Shown in pieces: positions 56,680 through 64,000 of a stretch of 64,000 bases of DNA. Position 1 is the first letter of the stretch; every line of letters begins with the position of its first letter. The notes under the pieces are model-generated. The model was given only the letters and a program-made list of their open reading frames with translations, ran no database searches and was not told the DNA's origin. Origin of the DNA: Clostridium cibarium (GTDB lineage: Bacteria; Bacillota; Clostridia; Clostridiales; Clostridiaceae); the NCBI RefSeq assembly GCF_014836335.1, contig NZ_JACSRA010000013.1, positions 1-64,000 on the forward strand, given 5' to 3'. Made by a program: the position numbers and the translations under genes.

Positions 56680-57558
56680 TTACCTACCATCTCCTAATAT
56701 TTTTTGAGCTAAGATTTTACCAATCTCTATGTTATCTTCTACTTTGCCTCGTATATCTTTTTTTACAATCTTATTATTCACTTCATAGGCACCTATCATA
56801 TATATGTCCGTACCTTCGAGTTTAGTATAAGCACCTATTAGACTATGACAGTCTCCATTTAAAGCTTTCATAAAACTTCTTTCAGCTTCAACTGTTATTC
56901 TTGTTTCTATAGAATCCAACCTTTTAAAATGCTCTTTAACCTTACTTCTCTTTAAGCACTCAACACCAAGAGCTCCCTGTCCTATAGCTGGCAGGAAAAT
57001 CCTTGGATCAAAATAATCTGTAATAATATTTTCTAAATTTAATCTTTTCAATCCTGCTGCTGCTAAAACTATTCCATCTAATTTCTGTTCATTCATCTTT
57101 TCTAACCTTGTTTGAACATTTCCTCTTATAGGAACTATTTCTATATCACTTCTTATTTCCTTTAGAAACCTTCCTCTTCTTATGCTACTAGTTCCTATTT
57201 TAGCTCCACTTTTTAAATTTTTAAAGTTTATGCCTTCCCTTGAGATAAACACATCTCTAATATCTTCTCTTTCCGGCAAGGCTATAAGCTCAAATTCTTC
57301 TGCTAAATCAAATGGTACGTCTTTCATGCTATGAACAGCTGCATGAGCTTTTTCCTCAAGTAATGCCGTCTCTATATTTTTTGTGAATAATCCCTTACCA
57401 CCTATTTTATCTAAAGTTACATCAAGTCTTCTGTCCCCTTCTGTAACCATTAATAATTTTTTAGCATCTATATGTTCTTTATTCTTTAATAATTCTATAA
57501 CTCTATCTGCCTGCACTTGTGCTAAGCTGCTCTTTCTAGTAGCTATAATTAGCTCCAT
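56680..57558 (-). CDS. hemC: hydroxymethylbilane synthase
   Basis: A 292-residue enzyme that polymerises four porphobilinogen units. The conserved segments are [32 protein letters not shown] and [12 protein letters not shown] with the dipyrromethane-binding cysteine. It is the first gene of the operon, with a good promoter upstream. Its end nearly abuts the cobA/hemD start. Confidence 0.96.
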   Translation of the reverse strand: MELIIATRKSSLAQVQADRVIELLKNKEHIDAKKLLMVTEGDRRLDVTLDKIGGKGLFTKNIETALLEEKAHAAVHSMKDVPFDLAEEFELIALPEREDIRDVFISREGINFKNLKSGAKIGTSSIRRGRFLKEIRSDIEIVPIRGNVQTRLEKMNEQKLDGIVLAAAGLKRLNLENIITDYFDPRIFLPAIGQGALGVECLKRSKVKEHFKRLDSIETRITVEAERSFMKALNGDCHSLIGAYTKLEGTDIYMIGAYEVNNKIVKKDIRGKVEDNIEIGKILAQKILGDGR

Positions 57559-57593
57559 TATTATTCACCTCGTAATCAATACGTATATTTTTC

Positions 57594-57622
57594 CTTATAT
57601 TCTATTTTATATTCTATGTCAA
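57594..57622 (-). promoter_or_regulatory. hemC operon promoter
   Basis: On the minus strand, a consensus TTGACA (57617-57622) and TATAAG (57594-57599) are separated by 17 bp, about 35 bases before the hemC start. Confidence 0.75.
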
Positions 57623-57664
57623 ATCTAGTCCAATAAATTATATTCTTTCTTAAAACTATGAAAA

Positions 57665-57713
57665 ATAGTCTTATATTCATTACTTAAGACTTAAGTAATA
57701 AATATAAGACTAT
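57665..57713 (-). terminator. terminator of the asr operon
   Basis: A 24-bp stem with one mismatch and a single-base centre (57665-57688 with 57690-57713), followed by ATTTTTC on the minus strand. It lies 14 bases past the asrC stop and separates the asr and hemC operons. Confidence 0.8.
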
Positions 57714-57726
57714 ATAAAGTAAAATT

Positions 57727-58689
57727 TTAATATTTTACTCCACTCCAATAGATATTTTCTTTTAATTTAGCTTTATCAGAAAGAGTTACTCCTTCAAGAA
57801 CCCACTTTTTAAATTCCATAAAACCAGTTCTATCAACTATATATCCTATATGCTCTTTTCCACCTGGAGCATCTTTATCAATATATTGCTCTACATAGCC
57901 ATAAGTATTTTTTATAATCTTAACTATACTATCTTCATCAACCCATACTATAAAATCTTCAGCTAGTCTTGGGTTCTTCTTACCAGACCTTCCCATTATA
58001 ACTAATCTATAATATTTCTCTTTACTTCTAGTCCATGCACCTGTTGGGCAGTTCATTACACATTCTCCACAACCAATACATTTATCATGATCTCTTTCAA
58101 TCTTATAGTTTTCCATATGTAAAGCTTCAGTAGATTTCTTCTTACATGCTCTTACACAAGCTCCACATGAAATACATCTATCTCTATTATACTCCGGCAT
58201 TGTCATACCTAAAATACCAAAGTCATGGTTTCTAGCCTTAATACAGTCATTTGGACAACCTGTTAATGCTACCTTAAAGTGAAGATCATTAGGGAATATT
58301 TCTTTCTCTATTCTCTTAGCAAAATTAGTTGTATTATAGTTTGCGTAAGGACAAACATTATTTCCTATACAAGCTGAAACATTTCTTGTTCCTGCTGCTG
58401 TGTATCCTTTACCTGGAACTTCTTGATTTATTTCTAATCCAGCTATTATTGGTTGAAGTAATTCATTTACTGCATCCATGTCACTAAATTTAATTCCTGG
58501 TATTTCAAAACCTTGTCTTGTAGTCATATGAACTGTTCCATTACCATATTTATCTGCTATTTCTTGAATTAAACCAAGGTATTCTGCCTTTAAATGTCCA
58601 CCTGGAACTCTTACTCTTGAAGCTGTTATTCCTCTGTGTTTTGTTATTCTAAAAGCATTCTTTTTTAACTTTTTAGTATTAATATCCAT
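57727..58689 (-). CDS. asrC: anaerobic sulfite reductase subunit C
   Basis: A 320-residue siroheme subunit that reduces sulfite to sulfide. The siroheme/[4Fe-4S] cysteines lie in NVSACIGNNVCPYANYN and LTGCPNDCIKARNHDFGI. Two ferredoxin-type clusters follow (CISCGACVRACKKKS, CIGCGECVMNCPTGAW). It ends the FNT-asrA-asrB-asrC operon, and its siroheme is presumably made by the surrounding hem and sirC genes. Confidence 0.95.
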   Translation of the reverse strand: MDINTKKLKKNAFRITKHRGITASRVRVPGGHLKAEYLGLIQEIADKYGNGTVHMTTRQGFEIPGIKFSDMDAVNELLQPIIAGLEINQEVPGKGYTAAGTRNVSACIGNNVCPYANYNTTNFAKRIEKEIFPNDLHFKVALTGCPNDCIKARNHDFGILGMTMPEYNRDRCISCGACVRACKKKSTEALHMENYKIERDHDKCIGCGECVMNCPTGAWTRSKEKYYRLVIMGRSGKKNPRLAEDFIVWVDEDSIVKIIKNTYGYVEQYIDKDAPGGKEHIGYIVDRTGFMEFKKWVLEGVTLSDKAKLKENIYWSGVKY

Positions 58690-58701
58690 ACTTTGCTCCT
58701 C

Positions 58702-59493
58702 CTAATCCCTTAATAATTTACCCTTTGAGTAATTAAATACTGGTCCATCTAAACAAATGTATGTATCATCAATTCTACAGTGTCCACACTTACCAACTCC
58801 ACAACACATTTTTCTCTCTTGAGAAATCCAGACTTGCTCTTCTGCTACTCCAAGTTTCAAAAACTCTTGTACAGTAAATTTCATCATCATAGGAGGTCCT
58901 ACAACTATTACTTCTACATCTTCTATATTATCAAACTTTAGTTCACTTACATATTTAGTTACAAGTCCAACATTCCCTGTATAGCCTTCTTCTGCTCCGT
59001 CAACTGTAAGTATGAAATTCAAATTTTTCTTCCAAGTCTCTATATCATTTTTAAATAAAATATCGTTAGGAGATTTAAATCCTGAAATAACAGTTACTTT
59101 TTTAGCATCCTGAATATTGTTTGAAAAATAATCAACTATCCCTTTAACTGGTGATAATCCTGTACCTCCAGCAACTATTACAACTTCTTTTCCTTTATAA
59201 TTTTCTATATCAAACCCATTTCCATATGGTCCTCTTAAGAATAACTTGTCCCCTTTATATTTAGTGAATATTTCATCAGTAACCTTACCAACTTTTCTAA
59301 TTGTAAGATCAACATAATCCTCACCTATTCCACTTACTGAAATTGGAGCTTCACCAAACTTAGGTATTGAAACTTCAAAGAATTGACCTGGCTTAACATC
59401 ACCTTTAAATGACATTCTAAAAGTAAATTCTATTTTTGTATGCTCTATTACATCTAAAACTTCTGATACAAATGGTAAATATTCATTATGCAT
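58702..59493 (-). CDS. asrB: anaerobic sulfite reductase subunit B
   Basis: A 263-residue flavoprotein of the ferredoxin reductase-like family that passes electrons from NADH. GPYGNGFDIENYKGKEVVIVAGGTGLSPVKG carries the FAD and NAD regions (given here as GPYGNGFD and VAGGTGLSPVKG). A C-terminal [2Fe-2S]-type cluster is indicated by MCCGVGKCGHCRID. It starts two bases after asrA ends and lies 12 bases before asrC. Confidence 0.94.
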   Translation of the reverse strand: MHNEYLPFVSEVLDVIEHTKIEFTFRMSFKGDVKPGQFFEVSIPKFGEAPISVSGIGEDYVDLTIRKVGKVTDEIFTKYKGDKLFLRGPYGNGFDIENYKGKEVVIVAGGTGLSPVKGIVDYFSNNIQDAKKVTVISGFKSPNDILFKNDIETWKKNLNFILTVDGAEEGYTGNVGLVTKYVSELKFDNIEDVEVIVVGPPMMMKFTVQEFLKLGVAEEQVWISQERKMCCGVGKCGHCRIDDTYICLDGPVFNYSKGKLLRD

Positions 59494-59495
59494 AG

Positions 59496-60503
59496 TTATT
59501 TCACCTCATCCATAGCTTTTTCTAATTTATTAATACAATTTGAGAAAGATATATACTCAGGACAAATATCATCACATCTTCCACATCCAACGCACATATG
59601 ATATCCCCATCTCTTCTTATAATCATAAACTTTATGAAGGACTTTATATCTCATTCTTTCGCCTTTTGCTCTTCTAAAGCTATGTCCACCTGCCATATCT
59701 GTATATCCATCAACTTGACAAGATGCCCAAACTCTTCTTCTCTCTCCAGCCTTACCATTATCCTTATAGAATATATCTTGTGTTGTAAAGCATGTACATG
59801 TTGGACAAACAAAATTACATCTACCACAAGCTATACATCTTTCAGAGTATTCATTCCACATCTTTGAATCCATAACAGAAAGATCTAAATTATTTGGAAT
59901 ATTAACTTTAACTTCGTTTTCTTCTACAAAGTCAGGAGTTACATCCTCATTAGCTGTTTCTATATTCTTTAGAATATCTTCAAACTCTTCATCTTTAACA
60001 TCTAAAAGCACTTCATTGCCTAATACTTTTATATATGCATTATATTCATCTGTTTTATTTGTCTCCATATTTACGCAGAAACAATTTTCATAACTTTTTG
60101 TACAACCCATTAAAATAAATTTTGCATTTTCTCTAATCTTTTTATAATATGGATCAACAAACTTATTTCTTAAATAAATATCATCTATCCTTTTTAATGC
60201 GTGTATATCACAACTTCTTAAAAATATAAGCACTTTCTTTTCTTTAGCTTTTGGTTCTTGTACTGTATCCTCTGTAAAGAAAAATAACGTTTGTGTTATA
60301 GGAAGTAAAACTTCTTTATATGAAAATGAAGATTTTGCATTAAACTCCACTTCTTGAATTTTTTCTATTTTTCCATATTTAACTCTATCTGTATCTGAAA
60401 ATCTTCCTTCACCCTTAAATACTTTTGGTGCATAGATTTCATATTCCTTTGACAAGTTATCTAAAACTAAGTTCATACTGTTTAAGTCAATTTTATATCC
60501 CAT
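59496..60503 (-). CDS. asrA: anaerobic sulfite reductase subunit A
   Basis: A 335-residue iron-sulfur electron carrier. Two [4Fe-4S] motifs are seen: CIACGRCNFVCPTCTCF (about residues 224-240) and CVGCGRCDDICPEY near the C-terminus. The N-terminal region has ILFLRSCDIHALKRID-like sequence (ILMGCTKSYENCFC also present), as in hydrogenase and heterodisulfide-reductase relatives. It is ten bases from the FNT gene. Confidence 0.95.
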   Translation of the reverse strand: MGYKIDLNSMNLVLDNLSKEYEIYAPKVFKGEGRFSDTDRVKYGKIEKIQEVEFNAKSSFSYKEVLLPITQTLFFFTEDTVQEPKAKEKKVLIFLRSCDIHALKRIDDIYLRNKFVDPYYKKIRENAKFILMGCTKSYENCFCVNMETNKTDEYNAYIKVLGNEVLLDVKDEEFEDILKNIETANEDVTPDFVEENEVKVNIPNNLDLSVMDSKMWNEYSERCIACGRCNFVCPTCTCFTTQDIFYKDNGKAGERRRVWASCQVDGYTDMAGGHSFRRAKGERMRYKVLHKVYDYKKRWGYHMCVGCGRCDDICPEYISFSNCINKLEKAMDEVK

Positions 60504-60513
60504 GATCCACCTC

Positions 60514-61296
60514 TTATTTATTCTTATTTCTTGAAATTATGTAATAAGGTATTGCTAAAAATACTATTCCTCCTACCATGTTTCCTAAAGTTACAAATAG
60601 AAGATTGTATCCATATCCATATACTGACACTGATGCAGAAAATGGAGAAAGCAGACCTATTGTCATAAGTGTCATATTGGCAACACTATGTTCAAATCCT
60701 GTTGTTATAAATGCAAAAAGACACCAAAAAATCATAATTAACTTTGAAGATTCTTCTTTACATTTAAAAGAACACCAAGTTGCTAAACACACTAAAAGAT
60801 TACAAAGTATTCCTCTAAAAAATAACTGAGATCCTCCTAAATGCATTTTAGTTTCTGTAGTTTTTGCAATAAACTCTCCTACTGGTCCATTTGAAAGACC
60901 TGCTAAATAAAACATATACCCAGTTAATATTGATCCAAATAAGTTTCCAATAAAACTAACTATCCAAACCTTTATACTATCTCCTAAAGTAACCGTCTTC
61001 TTTAAAAACCCAACTGCCATAACAAAATTATTACCTGTGAATAATTCTGCTCCTGCCATTATAACTAAGCTTAATGCTACACCAAAGGACACCCCCATAA
61101 GAATTTTTGTTAATGGCGATCCACCACTACTAAGTAATCCTCCAATTGTAAATATAAGCATAATTCCAATTCCAACATAAATTCCAGCAAGCATTGAACT
61201 TATAAAATAACCAACTATATTATTACGTAAAAGACCTATCTTTGCTTTTGCTGATTCTGATACTTTTTTAATTTCATCTCCAAACATTAAATTCAC
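60514..61296 (-). CDS. formate/nitrite transporter-family channel, probable hydrosulfide channel
   Basis: A 260-residue protein with six membrane segments and the FNT blocks GIMLIFTIGG, GAELFTGNNFVMAVG and FEHSVANMTLM. It is the first gene of the asrABC operon. In Clostridioides difficile an FNT protein encoded next to asrABC was shown to be a hydrosulfide (HS-) channel. Sulfide export, or sulfite exchange, is therefore the likely role here. Formate or nitrite transport cannot be excluded from sequence. Confidence 0.85.
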   Translation of the reverse strand: MNLMFGDEIKKVSESAKAKIGLLRNNIVGYFISSMLAGIYVGIGIMLIFTIGGLLSSGGSPLTKILMGVSFGVALSLVIMAGAELFTGNNFVMAVGFLKKTVTLGDSIKVWIVSFIGNLFGSILTGYMFYLAGLSNGPVGEFIAKTTETKMHLGGSQLFFRGILCNLLVCLATWCSFKCKEESSKLIMIFWCLFAFITTGFEHSVANMTLMTIGLLSPFSASVSVYGYGYNLLFVTLGNMVGGIVFLAIPYYIISRNKNK

Positions 61297-61309
61297 TCCT
61301 TCCTTTACT

Positions 61310-61359
61310 TTGTTATTATAATCACAATTTTATATTGTTATTATAATAACAATATAAAA
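61310..61359. promoter_or_regulatory. tandem palindromic operators before the FNT-asr operon
   Basis: TTGTTATTATAATCACAA (61310-61327) and TTGTTATTATAATAACAA (61335-61352) differ at one base and are centred 25 bp apart. The second lies in a perfect 32-bp palindrome (61328-61359). Symmetrical 18-bp sites with TTGT/ACAA ends suit a dimeric Crp/Fnr-type regulator, and one is encoded directly upstream. Confidence 0.65.
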
Positions 61360-61369
61360 AAAACTCTGT

Positions 61370-61389
61370 GAGAATAATCACAGAGTTTG
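61370..61389 (-). terminator. terminator of the hemA-sirC-crp transcript
   Basis: The hairpin pairs ACTCTGTGA with TCACAGAGT around a six-base loop, followed by TTTTTTT on the minus strand. It lies just past the stop of the Crp/Fnr gene and upstream of the asr operator region. Confidence 0.75.
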
Positions 61390-61395
61390 TTAGAA

Positions 61396-62070
61396 TTATT
61401 TTTTAAAAAACTTAGCTAAATCATCTAAATCTTTTACTACAAATTTTTTATTTTTAATTACTATGAGCTCTTTATCTTGTAGGACCTTTAAAGCTCTAGA
61501 TATGGTTTCTCTTTGCGTTCCAAACATATCCGCTAAATATGTTATGGATATTTTTAGGTTAATTTCTGTTCCACTCTCTTTATTAATTCCATAGTCTTTT
61601 GCTAGCTTCCAAAGCTTAGCTGCTACCCGTTTTTCTACCTTTATAGGGGTAGAATTTTTAAGTTGCCTATATAACCTTCTGACCTTTTTAGCTAAAGAAT
61701 TAACAACTTCCTTTGTGAGGCTAAAATCTTTTTCCATCACTCTAATAAAGCTATCCTTTTGAAAACATAGTACTTCTGCATCTTCAAAGACCTCACAATT
61801 AATTGAAGCTGGTAAATCATCTAAAATAACGTCGTTTAATATACTTCCTTTTCCTAATATAAAAATAATTTTCTTTTGTGCTTTTTCACTTATTTTATAA
61901 AGTACTGCCTTCCCACTTAATAATATAAAAATTGTATTAACCTTATATTTATCATAGAAAAGTTGCTCACCTTTTTTTATTTCTCTTACGTTACATATTT
62001 CACATAAACTTTCTATTGTTTCATCCTTTAAATTCTTAAATATTTCTATTTCTCTTAATTCATCTTTCAT
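61396..62070 (-). CDS. Crp/Fnr-family regulator, probable regulator of the asr operon
   Basis: A 224-residue regulator with an N-terminal cyclic-nucleotide-like beta-barrel (about 20-115) and a C-terminal winged helix (about 150-220, ISITYLADMFGTQRETISRALKVL). No N-terminal Fnr-type cysteine cluster is seen, so it is not a classical iron-sulfur Fnr. The gene overlaps sirC by 11 bases and is followed by the FNT-asr operon with its tandem operators. Regulation of sulfite reduction, perhaps by sensing a pathway metabolite, is inferred from position. Confidence 0.85.
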   Translation of the reverse strand: MKDELREIEIFKNLKDETIESLCEICNVREIKKGEQLFYDKYKVNTIFILLSGKAVLYKISEKAQKKIIFILGKGSILNDVILDDLPASINCEVFEDAEVLCFQKDSFIRVMEKDFSLTKEVVNSLAKKVRRLYRQLKNSTPIKVEKRVAAKLWKLAKDYGINKESGTEINLKISITYLADMFGTQRETISRALKVLQDKELIVIKNKKFVVKDLDDLAKFFKK

Positions 62071-62725
62071 ATAATATCATATCATCCTCATAAAATAATT
62101 TTAGCACCACATTCTCTTTGCCTTTTTCGAAAAAGAAAAAGAAATCTTCAGAAGCCATAAAATTCGTAATACTTTTTTTTAGATTAGGAAATTTTTTAGC
62201 TTTATTTCTAATAGAAGTTGTATATCCAATAAAATCATCATACTTTTTTAAATAATTTTCCGCTTTTTCACCCATCATTAATGAACCTTTTGGATTCCCT
62301 CCTTTTGAACTAATACCTAAGATAAAATTCTTCATATCTTTCTGAACTGGAATAGCCCCCATCCCTTCAGTAAATGATTTTGAATTTATATATATTTTAT
62401 ACAAACTATTACAATCGTGCTCAATTCTTCTTATATCCTCATCATTATCTATAACAATAATTATTAAATGTTTATCTAAAATAAAACTTTTATTATATTC
62501 TCCTCTTATTATCTTTAAATTATACTTTAACAACTCTTCAAATTTCTTCTCGTAATCAATTGAAAGAACCTCTACATAGCAACCTCTTTCTAATAAATGT
62601 TTGGCTTTTATATATCCACCTTTACCTGCCCCTATTATACCTACCCTTAATTTACTTGATAAAAGAGAAAGCATCGAAAAACTTATTTCTCCTCCAGAAA
62701 GATCTTCCTTATGATTCTCAAACAT
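62060..62725 (-). CDS. precorrin-2 dehydrogenase-type protein (sirohydrochlorin synthesis)
   Basis: A 221-residue protein of the CysG N-terminal/Met8/SirC family, which oxidises precorrin-2 to sirohydrochlorin with NAD and may insert iron. The NAD motif is VGIIGAGKGGYIKAKHLLERG, here summarised as GAGKGG. SSKGGNPKGSLMMGEKAE parallels the second conserved block. It overlaps hemA by 43 bases; GGAGAAGA before ATG 62725 supports this start. It completes the siroheme route with CobA/HemD. Confidence 0.85.
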   Translation of the reverse strand: MFENHKEDLSGGEISFSMLSLLSSKLRVGIIGAGKGGYIKAKHLLERGCYVEVLSIDYEKKFEELLKYNLKIIRGEYNKSFILDKHLIIIVIDNDEDIRRIEHDCNSLYKIYINSKSFTEGMGAIPVQKDMKNFILGISSKGGNPKGSLMMGEKAENYLKKYDDFIGYTTSIRNKAKKFPNLKKSITNFMASEDFFFFFEKGKENVVLKLFYEDDMILYER

Positions 62726-63882
62726 TCTTCTCCACCATCCTTTAGCCATTCCTCCTTCAATACCTCTATTGCTCTATTTACATATGAATCTGAAGTACTA
62801 TTTATAAGCATTTTTGCAAGTGCTAAATCTTCCTGGCTTTTACTTTTATGCTCAAAAGTTAATATCCTCTTTTCACTTATCTTTTTACCATTATCTTTTA
62901 AATTTCTTATTGTTGGTGATAGCTTTCTAAGCTTAATCCACTCATCATATTCTTTAATATATTTCTCAATTATATATCTATAGGAATTCATTCTCTGGAC
63001 TCTTAAACTTCTATTGTCATCTTCAATTTTACTTATTTCATCTATATTAAATACTTTTACCCTATCTATATTTATTAAATCTTCATCCACATCTCTTGGA
63101 ACTGCCATATCATATATAATTATATCCTTACCTTTTTCATCAATATTATTTCTACTTATAACCACATGTGGCGCAGATGTACAAGAAACTACTGCATCCA
63201 TATCATTAATATATTTACTTTTTTCTTTAAAATTAAGTATATTAACACCATTTAACTCTTCTGCTTTTTTAGAATCTCTTAGCACCAAATATATATCTTT
63301 AATCTTATGGCTTAGTAAATATTTTATAGTTAATTTTCCGATCTCTCCATAACCAATAACCATTACCTTTTTGCATTCTCTTTTTATTAAGCTATTTACT
63401 GCAATTGAGACAGCTGATACCGGTATTTCAAAAAGATTAGCTTCTTTTCTAAATTTCTTTCCGCAAGTAACTGCCTCTTGAAATAACCTCCCTAGTTCGC
63501 CACCCGCTCCCTTTAATTTTGCAGAATAATTATGAGCTTCTTTAACTTGACCAAGTATTTGATCTTCTCCCATAATTTTTGAATGATATCCACAAGCAAC
63601 TTCAAATAAATGTTTATAAACATCTCTTCCTTCTCTGTAAAATATGTATGATAAAAGTTCAGTATCCCAATCACTTATTTTGAATATTTCTTTTATTACT
63701 TTATCTTTATCTAAAGAATGATTCAAATAAATTTCTGTTCTATTGCAAGTACTTACTATAACAACTTCCTCAACTTTTTTTAATAATTCATTTATAATAT
63801 CTTCTTTTTTGCTTTCTTTTATAGTTAACTTTTCTCTTATATTTATTTGAACATCTCTTTTAATAGCTATTAATCCAATCAT
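62683..63882 (-). CDS. hemA: glutamyl-tRNA reductase
   Basis: A 399-residue enzyme that reduces glutamyl-tRNA to glutamate-1-semialdehyde, the committed step of the C5 pathway. The catalytic cysteine lies in VVIVSTCNRTEIYL, and EVACGYHSKIMGEDQILGQVK is the strongly conserved tRNA/substrate block. VMVIGYGEIGKLTIKYL is the NADPH site. GGAGAGG precedes the ATG. It is the first gene of hemA-sirC-crp. Confidence 0.96.
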   Translation of the reverse strand: MIGLIAIKRDVQINIREKLTIKESKKEDIINELLKKVEEVVIVSTCNRTEIYLNHSLDKDKVIKEIFKISDWDTELLSYIFYREGRDVYKHLFEVACGYHSKIMGEDQILGQVKEAHNYSAKLKGAGGELGRLFQEAVTCGKKFRKEANLFEIPVSAVSIAVNSLIKRECKKVMVIGYGEIGKLTIKYLLSHKIKDIYLVLRDSKKAEELNGVNILNFKEKSKYINDMDAVVSCTSAPHVVISRNNIDEKGKDIIIYDMAVPRDVDEDLINIDRVKVFNIDEISKIEDDNRSLRVQRMNSYRYIIEKYIKEYDEWIKLRKLSPTIRNLKDNGKKISEKRILTFEHKSKSQEDLALAKMLINSTSDSYVNRAIEVLKEEWLKDGGEECLRIIRKIFLEEK

Positions 63883-63932
63883 ACTACCTCTCCAAATCTA
63901 TGCTTATGTAAACTGATTTTATTATACTAGAA

Positions 63933-63957
63933 AAAATAGTGGAATCTCCACTATTTT
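63933..63957 (-). terminator. hairpin upstream of hemA
   Basis: An 11-bp stem (63933-63943 with 63947-63957) is followed on the minus strand by TTTTTTC. It looks like the terminator of a gene to the right of the window. A TATAAT on the minus strand at 63921-63926 could be the hemA -10, without a clear -35. Confidence 0.6.
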
Positions 63958-64000
63958 AAAACATCTTGTATAAATTTTTCTCCCCTCTTTTATGTATATC

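Noticed and set aside
1..64000. CRISPR arrays, tRNA or rRNA genes, and transposase genes
   Set aside because: I saw no regularly spaced repeats, no cloverleaf with CCA-type ends, no rRNA-like sequence and no transposase motif. The only mobile-element signal is the partial intron at the left edge.

Overview
The window is AT-rich DNA (roughly 30% GC by eye) with tight operons, strong AGGAGG-type ribosome binding sites and Gram-positive regulators (AraR, CcpA-type cre sites, MarR, PadR, Crp/Fnr). The anaerobic sulfite reductase operon, the partial tetrapyrrole pathway and the plant-polysaccharide operons point to Clostridium sensu stricto or a close relative. I could not run a search, so this placement rests on recognised protein families.

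Layout. 1-72: what looks like the 5' end of a group IIC intron, lying directly after a terminator. 135-2908: a YczE/YitT-type membrane protein, a short-chain dehydrogenase and a LysR regulator that appear to share an operator. 3021-7775: a small PH-domain protein and a MarR-controlled heterodimeric ABC exporter. 7938-22940: a glucuronoxylan operon. It encodes a secreted GH30 xylanase, GH3 beta-xylosidase, UxuA, UxuB, GH67 alpha-glucuronidase, an SGNH acetylesterase and a GPH symporter, with a divergent AraC regulator. 23026-33480: an arabinose regulon (galM, tkt, tal, araA, araD, araB, araR, araE) with three AraR boxes and two cre sites. 33662-39823: an amino acid permease, a MIF-like tautomerase, a very large secreted double-GH43 enzyme and a small unknown protein.

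40170-43606 is a three-gene unit of unknown function: an alpha/beta hydrolase, a membrane histidine kinase and a response regulator with an XRE-type DNA-binding domain. 43721-46349 holds a histidine phosphatase, a truncated tautomerase, and a PadR regulator with a HAAS-SEDS membrane protein that contains a G8 tract. 46581-50755 is a small accessory island: an ABC-F ATPase followed by three unrelated genes (unknown, AbiGi-like, GNAT). Each of these is followed by a degenerate copy of the ABC-F 3' end and then a terminator. This repeated pattern is the most unusual structure in the window.

50892-63882: two hypothetical genes, then tetrapyrrole and sulfite genes. hemA-sirC-crp, the FNT channel with asrABC, and hemC-cobA/hemD-hemB-hemL-cbiK together can make uroporphyrinogen III, precorrin-2 and sirohydrochlorin from glutamyl-tRNA. 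No late haem genes are present. The products fit siroheme for AsrC and a corrinoid branch through CbiK. Two near-identical 18-bp palindromic sites precede the FNT-asr operon and are probable targets of the Crp/Fnr-type regulator encoded next to it.

The sugar regions work together. Secreted GH30 and GH43 enzymes cut arabinoglucuronoxylan, the GPH and AraE transporters import oligomers and arabinose, and cytoplasmic enzymes feed the pentose phosphate and hexuronate routes.
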